Assembly (NCBI RefSeq): GCF_001559595.1
Contig: NZ_LNTY01000034.1
Span: forward strand, 682,001-746,000
Direction of reading: 5' to 3'
Source: Enterovibrio coralii
Lineage (GTDB): Bacteria > Pseudomonadota > Gammaproteobacteria > Enterobacterales > Vibrionaceae
DNA: 64,000 nucleotides
The position numbers and the translations under genes were made by a program. Under the pieces are notes generated by a model. That model was not told the DNA's origin. It was given only the letters and a program-made list of their open reading frames with translations, and ran no database searches. Every line of letters begins with the position of its first letter. The stretch's first letter is position 1. Below are positions 48,883-58,954 of this stretch, one piece after another.

Positions 48883-49782
48883 TTACAGTGCCACAAAGAA
48901 CAACATGAGTATGGGCACCAACAAGCTCAGGATAAAACCGCTCACGATGGCAATAGGTACACAACGAATACCGCCAGCGGTTTGAATGATTGGAAGGGTA
49001 AAGTCCATCGAGGTTGCACCGCCATAACCGATTGCCGTCAGTGGGTAGCGACCGATCAATAGAGGAATAAGCATTATGGCGACGAGTTCGCGTGCCAGTT
49101 CCAACAAGAAAGATGCACCGCCATAGACTGGGCCTAGCGCATCGCCCATCAAAATACCCGCCAGAGAATACCAGCCAAAGCCAGATGCCATGGCCAAGCC
49201 ATAGTTGTAGGGCAAGTCTAAGAACCAAGCTGCAACCAAACCGCCGCCCCAAGAGGTGACGATAATTGTCAGTGCAACACTCAGTCCCTTTTTATTCAGA
49301 ACAATTTGTTTCAGTGTCATGCCGCTGTTACGAAGCTGAATACCGATCAGTAGAAGCAGAATAAGAAGGATCCCCTCACTGGCAGGGTCGACCCATTCCA
49401 ACGAGATTGGCAGAACGAGGCCTGCAATCAAGCCGCCAACAACGACAAATACAAGTTTCACCGATTCTTTCGCCATCGCGGAGAGTGGAATGTCCCGCTT
49501 GTGCTGCTCTGTTTTGGTTTTCATGAGCAAATCGAGTAAAGGCAAAGCGAGCAAGTTCATAGAACCAATGCAGAGGAAAAAGGTGACTGCGAAAAGGAGA
49601 ATTTGGTTCAGGTTGCTGGATAAATCGTCAAGTCCCGCCAAGCTAAGACCCATAAGGCCTAAGATGACAAACACTAGGTGCGATGTGGAGCGGTTTATCT
49701 TGTCGAGAAGAGTAGGGCTTTTAATTGGGATTAAATAGCCGACGACGAGGGGAATAAAGATATAAAGCATGCCGGGTAGCAT
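48883..49782 (-). CDS. lysO: Lysine exporter LysO family protein
   Basis: A 299-residue inner-membrane protein with about eight hydrophobic helices, of the LysO/YbjE (DUF340) family, which exports L-lysine and toxic analogues such as thialysine. The family segment GFGWYSLAGILMGDALGPVYG is seen in part as GWYSLAGILMGD, and the C-terminal GATSMDFTLPII also fits. Converges with ptsG. No regulator is adjacent; the HDOD gene upstream is separate. Confidence 0.88.
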   Translation of the reverse strand: MLPGMLYIFIPLVVGYLIPIKSPTLLDKINRSTSHLVFVILGLMGLSLAGLDDLSSNLNQILLFAVTFFLCIGSMNLLALPLLDLLMKTKTEQHKRDIPLSAMAKESVKLVFVVVGGLIAGLVLPISLEWVDPASEGILLILLLLIGIQLRNSGMTLKQIVLNKKGLSVALTIIVTSWGGGLVAAWFLDLPYNYGLAMASGFGWYSLAGILMGDALGPVYGGASFLLELARELVAIMLIPLLIGRYPLTAIGYGGATSMDFTLPIIQTAGGIRCVPIAIVSGFILSLLVPILMLFFVAL

Positions 49783-49869
49783 TGGACGTGAACCTTATTG
49801 GAAAAATCAATCGCGATGAGAGTATCAATCGCGATTCATTTTGGTCAATCCATGTCCGGCAAATACTGC

Positions 49870-50790
49870 TTAAAAACCGCAGTTATTTATAATGTTATCG
49901 AGCTGGTGACGGAAATCTGCTTCGTTAAGATTTGACAGTTCATACAGAGCCTCTGCACCCGCTAAGGTAATTTCTACCTCATGCTCATCAATATCATCAT
50001 CTTTGGCTCTAAACATTAGAAGGTGGTTTGCCATGCGCGCAAGGTCAAGATAGGTGACATCTTCGTCTGCATTGCGAATCCGCTTGTTGATGCTTACCTC
50101 TTCAAAATCCACATCAAAGCCCCAGCTTTCAAGAATAAAGCGACTGGTCTCTTTACTCAGGCTGAAGAAAACATGGCTGGCGATATTAAAATCGAGGTAG
50201 TTTCCTTCATCGGTATATTGTTGGTAGGCCTTCACTGCACTGTAAATACCGATATCTGCTAGCAACCCAATCAATAACGCTTTCTCGACTTCCAACCAAT
50301 GGTGCTCTTCGTCGTAACTTCTTACACGCTGACAAAGAAGTGCCATGGTCGACGCAAACTCGCGTGATGAAACCGCACTCTTTTTCAAGATGGCGTTGCA
50401 GTTAACATCAAAGGCAGATTCGTTTTTAAGCATTTGAATTGCATGTGCTGTCGCGATGCCCAACACGCGTTTAATACCAAGTCGAGAGACCGCCATATTA
50501 ATGTCTAGGCAAGGTCTGTTGGTGCGAGGGCTGAAAACCGCTGAGTTTGCAGAGCGGATAACCGCAGCGGTGAGCGTGGCGTCATCAAGCAGAACTGCAG
50601 CCACATCCCTGATGGTTGTTGAATGTTCATTGCACACACGCTGGAGTTTGACGACAACGTCTGGAATAGGTGGGAGTGCAAGTGTCCCATTTTTTATCGA
50701 GCGATAGATACGTTGAAAAAAGTCCGATTCAATCGCTTTTAAATGCATGTTTCGGTCAGGCGAGACCCAGAATAGTGAAAGGTGATCCAT
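49870..50790 (-). CDS. HDOD-domain signalling protein
   Basis: A 306-residue cytoplasmic protein with one HDOD domain at about residues 35-235: LALPPIPDVVVKLQRV, DDATLTAAVIRSANSAVF and the helix VSRLGIKRVLGIATA are characteristic. The His and Asp residues of true HD phosphohydrolases are missing, as usual for HDOD, so it probably binds a partner protein or signal and does not cleave. A single-gene unit; its ligand is unknown. Confidence 0.87.
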   Translation of the reverse strand: MDHLSLFWVSPDRNMHLKAIESDFFQRIYRSIKNGTLALPPIPDVVVKLQRVCNEHSTTIRDVAAVLLDDATLTAAVIRSANSAVFSPRTNRPCLDINMAVSRLGIKRVLGIATAHAIQMLKNESAFDVNCNAILKKSAVSSREFASTMALLCQRVRSYDEEHHWLEVEKALLIGLLADIGIYSAVKAYQQYTDEGNYLDFNIASHVFFSLSKETSRFILESWGFDVDFEEVSINKRIRNADEDVTYLDLARMANHLLMFRAKDDDIDEHEVEITLAGAEALYELSNLNEADFRHQLDNIINNCGF

Positions 50791-51238
50791 CGTGAAAGGC
50801 CTAATAATAGTCTCGTTGCATAGTAAAGGTCTAAGGCCCTGAATGAAACCGATTTACTCAGAAAATTGAACGAAAAACGCCAAATTTCGACAGGATGTCT
50901 AGATAACTCGTCATGGGCTTTGGCTGATACACCTATTAATTATTAAAACGCAAGTTTCAGTAGAATTTGCGCTGATTTTTTGAAGGAAATTAACGTTTGA
51001 TGGAACAAATTGGTGCAAAAAAACAAGGGTCTTGCGAGCGCTAAGCGGCATTTAACATGAATGAAACATAAAAATTACACCTTTTTACCGTGACGCGTGT
51101 GGCGTTTTTGGTACATCGTTCGGACTTGGGTGATCTAGTGCATGGTTTTCTGTGCCCTAATCAGTCATCATTATTTCGCGTTGAGAATTTAGAAGTTTTA
51201 GCCGAGGTATTGGCTTTTTGGGGAGAAAGGAGGCACCT
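50791..51238. other. Divergent promoter region of the HDOD and tfoY genes
   Basis: About 450 bases with no coding sequence. In V. cholerae the tfoY gene is preceded by a c-di-GMP-I riboswitch; I looked for that motif (GCAAA..GACGCAAAGCC core) and do not see it here. AT-rich stretches at about 50930-51010 may hold promoters. Confidence 0.45.
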
Positions 51239-51823
51239 GTGTTGGAAGTAAAAAGCGGCTTTGTCGATTACTTGTCTCAATTTGGTGAGACAGAGAAACG
51301 TTCAATGTTCGGTGGAACGGGTTTCTTTGTAAGCGGTGCGATGTTTGCACTGGTAAAAGAGGACCGTATTTACCTGCGTGGAGGCTCTCAGCTCACAGAT
51401 AAACTAATCGCAAAAGAATGCAAAAAATTCGTACACGTTAAAAAGAGTTCAACGGCAATCGTAAACTATTACGACATTACCGAGTTGTATGATGGGGAGG
51501 ATGACTGCCTAGATGCGATGGTAAAAAAGTCCGTAGAGAACTCTGTAGCAGAGAAAGAGTATCGCGACTCCAAGCTTAATAAGCGCTTACGTGATTTACC
51601 AAATCTTCGCCTTACCATTGAACGTATGCTGAAAAAAGCAGGTGTCGAAGACGTTGATACATTCTTCTCAATGAGCCCTGAAGAGCTTTTCCGTAAAGTT
51701 CAAGAGGCACACGGCTACGACGTGGACATCAAATTGCTATGGATGTTTGCAGGTGCTCAAACAGGTGTTCACTGGACGCTTCTGAGCGAAGAAACGAAAC
51801 AGCAACTCCTGCGCGCAATCTAA
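51239..51823 (+). CDS. tfoY: TfoX/Sxy-family regulator, TfoY type
   Basis: A 194-residue TfoX/Sxy protein. The N-terminal domain has KRSMFGGTGFFVSGAMFAL and DRIYLRGGSQL; the C-terminal domain has RLRDLPNLRLTIERMLKKAG and a conserved W at VDIKLLWMFAGA. Of the two Vibrio paralogues it matches TfoY more closely than the competence regulator TfoX, in the YLRGG and VNYYDIT segments. TfoY controls motility and type VI secretion in V. cholerae. GTG at 51239 has AAAGGAGG 5 nt upstream; an earlier in-frame TTG at 51218 lies before that site and is unlikely. A terminator follows. Confidence 0.8.
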   Translation: MLEVKSGFVDYLSQFGETEKRSMFGGTGFFVSGAMFALVKEDRIYLRGGSQLTDKLIAKECKKFVHVKKSSTAIVNYYDITELYDGEDDCLDAMVKKSVENSVAEKEYRDSKLNKRLRDLPNLRLTIERMLKKAGVEDVDTFFSMSPEELFRKVQEAHGYDVDIKLLWMFAGAQTGVHWTLLSEETKQQLLRAI

Positions 51824-51845
51824 ATCAGAGTTACAACTGACTCGT

Positions 51846-51878
51846 CAAAAAGAGCTGCAATCGCAGCTCTTTTCTTTT
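51846..51878 (+). terminator. Rho-independent terminator after tfoY
   Basis: Stem AAAAGAGCTGC / GCAGCTCTTTT with a 4-nt loop and CTTTT tail. Confidence 0.85.
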
Positions 51879-52054
51879 GTCAGTTCCAAGAAGAAATAAC
51901 CTCATCTTTTCGAACAATCCTTAATCGAATTGCACTTCGCTTATCTCACTGAATGGCCTGAAAGTAAGGGATTGAGCGTGCTTGGGTATATACTGTTTAA
52001 ATTCAACGCCTTTGCTGCTAACGTCTTCTCTTTCTCATTCAACTGGCTTGGACT

Positions 52055-52959
52055 ATGAAACTACCGCAATTGTCTTCTTCTTTGCTCGCAGGTTTGCATT
52101 GTTTCTCTATTGTCGCAGAAACCATGAGCTTTACTCGGGCAGCGGAAGAGTTACATCTGACCCAAAGTGCGGTGAGTCATAGGATCAAAAAGCTTGAACA
52201 GCGGCTCAACATGACGCTCTTTGTCAGACGGCCGAGAAACCTGACATTGACCAATGAGGGCGAGCAACTCAAACAGGTTGTGGCGGAACAGTTTTCAAGC
52301 TTGAGTTTGAAGCTACTCCAACTTAACAGTCAAAAGCCGTTTGGCGATCTCGTTATCTCCGCACCGCCGACTTATGCGCAACGTTGCTTCTGCCTCGCTT
52401 ACATCTGTTTGCCAAAGCTTACCCTGACGTTACCTTGCATCTTCGCACTCGCAATGACTTGGTGGACTTCAAAGCAGAAGCGTTCGATTGTGCCATCTAT
52501 TTCGGCCATGGAAAGTACAGCGGTTTGACCAGCCACCATATGATGGATGATGCGCTGGTGCCGGTTTGCAGCCCTGAGTATGCAGAATCATATCGTCTTT
52601 ATACTCACCCAGAAATGCTGGCTGAGTGCCACTTGCTGCATGATGCTGCACCTTGGGCAAGTGCGAGCATGAGTGATGAATGGCTGTATTGGGCCAACGC
52701 GAACGGTATTTCATTGGATGGCCCCAATCACAGCTTTGACCGAGCTGATCTTGCGTTGGATGCCGCCGCCTCTGGAATGGGTGTCGCGATGGGGCGAATG
52801 ACTTACATTAAAGAGTTTTTAGAGGCAGGGAAGCTGGTGGCACCGATCGACAAACCCGTGAAGTCACCATTCAGTTACTTTTTGGTCTATCGAGAAGAGC
52901 AAGAAGGCAACGCTAAAATCATGGCTTTTAAAAAATGGCTGTTAAGTCAATTGCTTTAA
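52055..52959 (+). CDS. LysR-family regulator, DsdC-like, one frame break
   Basis: A regulator of about 301 residues. The N-terminal helix-turn-helix is SFTRAAEELHLTQSAVSHRI (about residues 25-44). The frame breaks near 52384; one added T gives TYAQRLLLPRLHLFAKAYPDV and joins the ligand-binding half. That half shares CAIYFG, PVCSPEYAE, LLHDAAPW and AASGMGVAMGR with DsdC, the D-serine regulator of E. coli. No dsdA or transporter is next to it, so the target is unknown. Confidence 0.82.
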
Positions 52960-53066
52960 TTCATGTGAAAGTGTGATTTGTGCAATCAAAGGTAGCATTA
53001 TTGTTTTGTATATTCTCTCTGTGAGAGTATAAGATACAAGGTACGTTAAAAAGAATCATAAGACTT

Positions 53067-53531
53067 ATGGCGAAAAATACCAAAGAAGGCGCATTGCAGA
53101 CTGAACACTTGGTGTATCAGACCATTGTGGACATTTTCATGGAAAGTGGCTGGGATGCGGTGACTTACGGGAGCATTGCCAAAAGAACAGGCCTTAGTCG
53201 CAGCGGTATTCAACGCATTGTACCAACGAAAGAATGCATGATAGTGGCGTTTCAGGGGCAAGTTTTTAGTTATGTAACCAACAAAATTGATGACACCAAC
53301 GCTGATAGCATTAAGTCGTCTTGGCAGGCGTCTTTATTAGACGCGAAATTTGCCAATTGTGTTCGGTATCTTATCGGTGCGGTTAGTGCTGATGAAGAAG
53401 GGCGTCATAAAGCTGCATTGGGTTTCCAACGGCTTTGTTCATTGTATGGGGAACAGGTTGTCATTGAGTTAATGGGAATCTCAGTGGCGAACTTACTCGG
53501 CGCAACATTGAAGGATTCAGATCCGAATTAA
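53067..53531 (+). CDS. Short TetR-like regulator
   Basis: A 154-residue protein with an N-terminal TetR-type helix-turn-helix: VTYGSIAKRTGLSRSGIQRI, then VPTKECMIVAF. TetR proteins are usually near 190-200 residues, so the ligand domain is short, but I see no sign of a frame break. The start ATG at 53067 has no strong ribosome site. The lipoprotein gene follows 13 bases later in what looks like an operon. Confidence 0.72.
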   Translation: MAKNTKEGALQTEHLVYQTIVDIFMESGWDAVTYGSIAKRTGLSRSGIQRIVPTKECMIVAFQGQVFSYVTNKIDDTNADSIKSSWQASLLDAKFANCVRYLIGAVSADEEGRHKAALGFQRLCSLYGEQVVIELMGISVANLLGATLKDSDPN

Positions 53532-53544
53532 CGGGAACACTAAA

Positions 53545-53916
53545 ATGAAAAATATGACGCTAAAACTTGCTGTATTGGTCGGGGTAGTTCTTGGAGTATC
53601 AGGCTGTGCCATTAAACAGCCTCAAACCACCACAGTGTATATACCCAAAGGTGCTATTCAATGTGAGTCAGAGGGAATGACGTTAAGTGACAGTACAAAA
53701 CGTTTAGCGTCAGTCGGTGTTAAATCACTTTCAGCACAATGTGGCGATTTGACGGGTGTCATGAATGCAGCGGTTTGTGGTGGTGAAACCGGGAAAATCA
53801 TTGTTCATTCCATTGCGTCAAAAGAAGTGCTATTGGCAGCAGAAGCGGGCTATAAAAACGCAAATGAATTGAAATCAGCAGATGGACTTGGTTATACCAT
53901 GTTTGACTGCGATTAG
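53545..53916 (+). CDS. Small lipoprotein, hypothetical
   Basis: Not recognised. A 123-residue predicted lipoprotein: signal peptide ending in lipobox VSGC (Cys21). The mature part has four further Cys (positions about 40, 65, 78 and 122), which could form two disulfides in the periplasm. It lies 13 bases after the short TetR-like gene and shares its direction. A terminator follows, shared with the convergent barrel gene. Confidence 0.72.
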   Translation: MKNMTLKLAVLVGVVLGVSGCAIKQPQTTTVYIPKGAIQCESEGMTLSDSTKRLASVGVKSLSAQCGDLTGVMNAAVCGGETGKIIVHSIASKEVLLAAEAGYKNANELKSADGLGYTMFDCD

Positions 53917-53937
53917 TTGTCAGTAAGCCAGATAAAA

Positions 53938-53967
53938 TAAAGGCCTCTTTCGAGGCCTTTATTTTTA
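53938..53967. terminator. Bidirectional terminator between lipoprotein and barrel genes
   Basis: Stem AAAGGCCTC / GAGGCCTTT with a 4-nt loop and ATTTTT tail. Confidence 0.83.
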
Positions 53968-54522
53968 GTACTTGAATCGTGTCGTGAACATGAACTGGTC
54001 ACCGTAGATTTCATTGAATCGGATTTGAGAGCCGATAGAGAACAATTCAGTTGCGTGGAAACGCGCATAAACTGAACCGAATACATCGTCATCTTCGTGA
54101 ATAGACAGGTGGCCTATTTCACCGCCCACTTCCAACTGTGGACCCAACCATTGACGCACACCGATGTTAACTTCAACACCGAACTCAGTGTCGTGGTTGT
54201 ACAGGTTAGGGTTTTTTACTGTGCGCAAAGCAACTTCACCGTATACGTCCGCCCAGTTGTTTACTGGTGCATGAAAGCCGATGGCCGCTGTTGCGTCGTA
54301 ATCTGATTCAAATTCACTGTCAATTTCAGCACGGATGTGTGCATTCGGGTGAATAGACGTGCTGAAGCCTGCGCCGTAAGTCACTGGGCTTACACCAACT
54401 CGCGCTTCGAAGTAGTCGTAGCTGAAGTTACTCATTGAGGTGTCGTTGGCAGAAGCCGCCGCCGAGAATGCAGCCGAAGAAGCCGCAGCCAGAAAAATAC
54501 CAGCAATCTTGGTTTTGCGCAT
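53965..54522 (-). CDS. Small outer-membrane beta-barrel protein, predicted
   Basis: A 185-residue protein with a signal peptide (residues 1-25, ending Ala-Ser-Ala). The rest alternates polar and hydrophobic residues in strands such as DYFEARVGVSPVTYGAGFS and ends FMFTTRFKY, with the terminal aromatic residue typical of outer-membrane barrels. About eight strands fit. Function unknown; the barrel call is from pattern only. GGGAGG lies before the start on the minus strand. Confidence 0.7.
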   Translation of the reverse strand: MRKTKIAGIFLAAASSAAFSAAASANDTSMSNFSYDYFEARVGVSPVTYGAGFSTSIHPNAHIRAEIDSEFESDYDATAAIGFHAPVNNWADVYGEVALRTVKNPNLYNHDTEFGVEVNIGVRQWLGPQLEVGGEIGHLSIHEDDDVFGSVYARFHATELFSIGSQIRFNEIYGDQFMFTTRFKY

Positions 54523-54707
54523 GGGAGGTCCCGTGGTGAATTTAGAAATTTGGAGTATTTTAATAGATTTGGCTTTTGCGAAACAACATCATAGCCCTCG
54601 ATTTGAGGGACAATGATGTTAAAATAAGGCAAAAATTGACCAAACAGTGAGCGGGGTCTTTAGTTTGCTTTTAAATTACTCAGCAGCGTACTGTAATTGA
54701 GCCCGTT

Positions 54708-55208
54708 TTAGCTGTCAGAAAAACTTAATCTGTTATCACTGATCGCCTGCATAATGCGTTCAGCATCCAACACGCTGACCCACTGCAACAAATTACTGTC
54801 ATTGTCGATAACGTACGTGGATAACTGTTCGCGGACAATCTCTTTTAAGTTCTCGCCGCTCCAAGGTTTGGAAATGAAATAATCCAGGCTGTTATTGTTT
54901 ACCGCCTGAACCGTTTCTTCTAATCCAGCTTGTCCTGTGAGCAGCACTTTCTTGGCACGTGCGGTGACGTCATCACGGTTCAGTTCGATTAGAAAGTCGA
55001 CACCGAGATCTTCTGGCATGATGTGGTCACACAATACCAGAGCTAATTTAATTTCATCAGCCGCCGCTTCCGCCAAAATTTCTTTTGCTTCGGCTACAGA
55101 TTCAGCCGCTTCGATAATAAAGTGTTCTTCGAGGTCAGATAAATCGTTCAGGACGCTATCCAATACGTCTCTTTCATCATCTACACAAAGGATCAGATAT
55201 TTGCTCAT
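54708..55208 (-). CDS. Single-receiver response regulator
   Basis: A 166-residue receiver protein with no output domain. Acid pocket ILCVDDERDVL, phosphoacceptor Asp61 in VLCDHIMPED, Thr91 in KVLLTGQA and Lys114 in SKPW, so it should be a working receiver. Its start shares a base with the stop of the sensor kinase gene upstream (TAATG), so the two are translated together and the kinase is its likely partner. Output is unknown, probably by protein contact. Confidence 0.88.
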   Translation of the reverse strand: MSKYLILCVDDERDVLDSVLNDLSDLEEHFIIEAAESVAEAKEILAEAAADEIKLALVLCDHIMPEDLGVDFLIELNRDDVTARAKKVLLTGQAGLEETVQAVNNNSLDYFISKPWSGENLKEIVREQLSTYVIDNDSNLLQWVSVLDAERIMQAISDNRLSFSDS

Positions 55209-57159
55209 TAGCCCTCCATGGACGGCGCAATAATGGGAGAATAGGGAAGAGTGACAATCATTTCGGTAAATGCACCGGTCGACGAGCTAACGTCAATCAT
55301 GCCTCCATGTTGCTCTACGATTTGACGACTGACGGAAAGGCCAATGCCCAAACCAAAATGTCCCTCTCGTTTTGTTGTGTAATTCAGTTCAAAAATTTTG
55401 TGTTTAATGCTCTCTGGAATGCCGCTTCCGTTATCACGGACGCTGATCTTCACCGCTTTGCGACTGCGGAAGACCGTTTCACGGGTTTTGACGATGATCT
55501 CGCCATCTGCACCGATGGCATCAAGTGCGTTTGAAATCAGGTTTGTCCAAACCTGCTGCAGTGCAATCGGCATGCAGCGAATCGGTCTTAAGTCCCCGTA
55601 ATCTTTAACAAGTTGAATGCGCTTCAACTGGTTTTCAAACATCACTAAGGTGTCTTCGATACCCTCGTGAATATCGACTTCCATCAAGGTTTCATCATCT
55701 TGGCGAGCATAGGTTTTTAGGCTTTTAACCATATCAGCGATACGGCGTGCACAGACATTGGTGGAGCGAAGTAGGCTGCCTGCTTGATAGAACATGTCCC
55801 ATTGGTTGAGCGTGGCGTCAAACTCGTTGTCGAGTTTACGCATCCATTGTTTGACAGCATCGGGGTTCGACAGCCCCATATTCACCGCTTTTCTGGCTAG
55901 GTTACGGTTACCAATGATAGGTTCGATGTTCTTCGCCTGAGCGCGCGCATCTGCCGTGGACATAGGGCGAGATAACAGGCTTCGGCCATGATTTCGTTGG
56001 CTTGCTCGCGTGCCGTTGTGCTCATTTCCATGTTGATGAGCTCGCCGATGTTGTCTTTCAGCGTGTCACTGTTTCGAATAATGGCGGCGACAGGGTTGTT
56101 CAGCTCATGCGCAACGCCAGCGACCAATTGGCCGAGCATCGCCATTTTTTCTTTTTCAATGAGCTGCTTGTGCGCAAGTTCAAGAGACTGAAGTGTCTGC
56201 TGAAGTTTAACTTCTGTGTTGATACTGCGTTTCAGGCGACGGTTGAAATGGCGAAGCAAGTAGCTAGTGAATAGCGGCAGCAAGTCATTTCGAGCCTGCA
56301 TGGCTTGTGCAAACAGAGCGCGGTTTAGCTTGATAACTTTTGTTGGTTCAAGCGTGATGCCCGTGGAAAACGAGACGTCTCCAGTAACAAAGGACATACC
56401 GCCGATAATGCTGCCTTGGCCAAGCCTTGCTACTTCATGGGAAACGCCAGTTTCATCCCGCTTCAGCAGGGCAACTTGCCCTTCAACAACAAACCACAAA
56501 AATGAATTGGGTGTGCCTTCATGGGTAAGTAGATGGTCTTCACTGTAGGTGCGACACACATTCTTGTCGTTGCCTTCGTCAAAGTGCTCGTAAAGCCCTT
56601 GGATTAGCTGTTGCGCGAGCGCTTCGTCAGAAATGCCGAGGGCGGACTCAATAAAGCCACTGCGGAAGGTCGCGAGTTTGTTTTCAATGTGTGCTTCAAG
56701 CAGTCGTTTTTGATCCAAAATGGCGCAGTATTTCAGCAAATCGTCGCCATTGAAGCTCAATACAAACTGGGTCAATTCTTTGCGTGCGGCTTGGGTGAGA
56801 TCGCCGTCGTTCCATGGTCGCGTTAAGCAGTAGTTAAGACGGCCTTCGTTAACCGCCTGCATAATCACTTCAATGTTTGGTTGGTCATTTAACAGCACTG
56901 TGCGCGCGCCAAACGAAGCCGGATGGTTGTCGACGTTGATCAAAAGGCTAATGCCTTGATCTTCTCCCAATGCGTGATCGGAGATGAACAAGGCGACGCG
57001 GCGACCTGATGAGGCCAAGCTCTCTAAGATTTCTTGCGCGGCATGTGTAGAGCTTGCGCAGATAATGTCGAACATGCTGCTAAACGGAGCCAGCTCTTTT
57101 TCCAGAAGGGAAAGAACATCTGGGTCATCGTCAAGACATAAGATGACGTTGGAATTCAT
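55208..57159 (-). CDS. Sensor kinase with receiver and cNMP-like domains, one frame break
   Basis: A histidine kinase of about 650 residues. Order: receiver at 1-125, cyclic-nucleotide-binding-like domain at about 200-300, then HisKA with His351 in VAGVAHELNNPVAAI and HATPase c (N box NLISNALDA, G boxes DNGSGIP and GLGIGLS). The receiver keeps Asp61 but has Asn91 and Arg114 where the switch Thr and Lys should be, so it is probably a degenerate one. The cNMP domain lacks the usual PRAA ligand motif. The frame breaks near 55980; one added base gives MAEALLSRPMSTADA. The receiver gene at 54708 follows in the same operon. Confidence 0.85.
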
Positions 57160-57306
57160 AGGGCTACCAAAACATTATTTTTTGTGAGTGTATATGTTTC
57201 GGCGTCGCTAAGCTGAGAAGGACGCTGCAATCTGGCACATATCTGAAATAATGTACGCCTCAGCGTGGGTATCAATGTCGCTTTAGTTTACACTGGAGCG
57301 AGACAA

Positions 57307-58656
57307 ATGCCGGATAAAACGGGGAAAAGAATGATTTTTGGAAAATACGCGGCGATTGGTGGTGCTGTCTCTTTGGCTTTGATTTGGCCATTCGCTTCCG
57401 GTCAAGTTGGTGAATCTGTTTACAATCGAGAAGTGCAAAACATAGAGTCGCCTTATGTATCGGTAGAAAAAGTCTCTTACGATCGCGGTTATCTCTCTTC
57501 TCAAGTAAAAACGTTGGTCAACCTGCAAGGTACGCTGAAACAGGATTTTGAAGCGGAAGGTCTGCCAACGTCGTTCACGTTTGACAGTGAAGTGAGCCAT
57601 GGTTTCCTGAGCATTGCGACGGTCACAACATTGGAAATGACGCCAGAAGTGAAAGCGGTAACAGACCTACTTTGGCCGACGGGTGAATCGCCAGTGGAAT
57701 TCCGTAGTGAAACGTCAGTATTTGGTGACACGCAATACAGCGCGGTGATGCAGGGCATTAAAGCCAGTGATAACGACATGACGTTTACCACATCGCCAGT
57801 GGATTTTGCAGGCACCGTGGACAAAGAAGGCAATAACGTATTTTCCATGAGCTGGCCGTCAATTGACGTGTCGAGCGCAGAGTCGGGCGAGAAGCTTTCC
57901 ATCAAAGACATTTCAGGCTCAGGGTCTGGCTACATGCTGGATGGAGATGTTTGGATTGGCAAACAAAACTTCAATGCAGCAACAGCAATGTTTGATGATG
58001 CGCTGGGCTCGGTTGTTACGCTGACCAACATTTCTGCAGACGTGAGCAACGATCTGACGACGGATGCAGCCGGTGAAGGTGCAGATGCGACGGCAACCCA
58101 AGACCGCCGCTTAGCGAACAAAAACATGTTCTCAGTCGGTAAAGTCAACGTCTCAGATGCTTTCTCGGTTGATAACTTCAAACTGGGTGTGAATTTTAAC
58201 GACCTTGATTATGACTCAATGCTGTCACTGAGCTCTGTCGCAAACTCAATGGGCGAAGAGCCAACCAACGAAGAAATGACGCTACTGATTTCGGCTTTGG
58301 ACTCGTTGGTAGAAAAGGGACTGTCGCTTGAGATTCAACCGCTGGAGCTAGATGCGCCGGAAGGTCATGTTGACGCGAGCTTTGACTTGGCATTGGCACC
58401 GGGTACAACCAACGCAACGCAAGATATTGGTGCTGTCGTGAACAACCTTAAAGGCAACTTGAACGTCACCGTACCTACTGCTTACGTGGAAGGATTGCCT
58501 CAACTTGCACCGATGATCACGAACTTGGAAGAGTATGGCTTTGTTAGCCAGTCCAATGATGGCGTGAAATTGAGCGCGAAGATCGAAGGCGAAGAAGCGG
58601 TTTCACCAAGCGGTGAGCGTATGCCTCTTGGCTTTTTAATGATGATGTTCATGTAA
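57307..58656 (+). CDS. DUF945 (YdgA-like) protein
   Basis: A 449-residue protein of the DUF945/YdgA family. After a short charged start comes one hydrophobic segment (FGKYAAIGGAVSLALIWPFA), then a large beta-rich periplasmic part that begins GESVYNREVQ and has family segments such as VSYDRGYLSSQVKT. Its role is unknown. The ATG at 57307 is chosen because GGAGCGAG lies 6 nt upstream; an in-frame start at 57265 and an ATG at 57331 are alternatives. A terminator follows. Confidence 0.8.
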   Translation: MPDKTGKRMIFGKYAAIGGAVSLALIWPFASGQVGESVYNREVQNIESPYVSVEKVSYDRGYLSSQVKTLVNLQGTLKQDFEAEGLPTSFTFDSEVSHGFLSIATVTTLEMTPEVKAVTDLLWPTGESPVEFRSETSVFGDTQYSAVMQGIKASDNDMTFTTSPVDFAGTVDKEGNNVFSMSWPSIDVSSAESGEKLSIKDISGSGSGYMLDGDVWIGKQNFNAATAMFDDALGSVVTLTNISADVSNDLTTDAAGEGADATATQDRRLANKNMFSVGKVNVSDAFSVDNFKLGVNFNDLDYDSMLSLSSVANSMGEEPTNEEMTLLISALDSLVEKGLSLEIQPLELDAPEGHVDASFDLALAPGTTNATQDIGAVVNNLKGNLNVTVPTAYVEGLPQLAPMITNLEEYGFVSQSNDGVKLSAKIEGEEAVSPSGERMPLGFLMMMFM

Positions 58657-58673
58657 GCTAACGCGTTGAATGG

Positions 58674-58710
58674 TAAAAGCCAGCCTTTTGAAAAGAGGCT
58701 GGCTTTTTTC
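58674..58710 (+). terminator. Rho-independent terminator after the DUF945 gene
   Basis: Stem AAAAGCCAGCC / GGCTGGCTTTT with a loop of about 10 nt, then TT. Confidence 0.83.
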
Positions 58711-58954
58711 TTATCGGCAGCCCAGTTACGAGTGGTGTGTTGCAAAGTTGTTACCGCATTTGTGACAAGACATAAAAATGTTTAGGTATTAGCTAGTAAT
58801 TTTTCTAACTTGTTCGACACTGTAGAGTAAGACCCAAAGATATCTAATCAGAGAGTTAAGCGCGTTTGTAACGACGTTTTGAGATGGTTTGGGGATATGG
58901 GTACAGAGATTTATTCCCTGTTTCTAATAACGTTTCAACATACAAGGGGGATGC

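Noticed and set aside
53067-53531. The short TetR-like gene as a truncated gene
   Set aside because: No continuation of a TetR ligand domain was found in another frame downstream; the lipoprotein gene follows directly, so it is probably complete.
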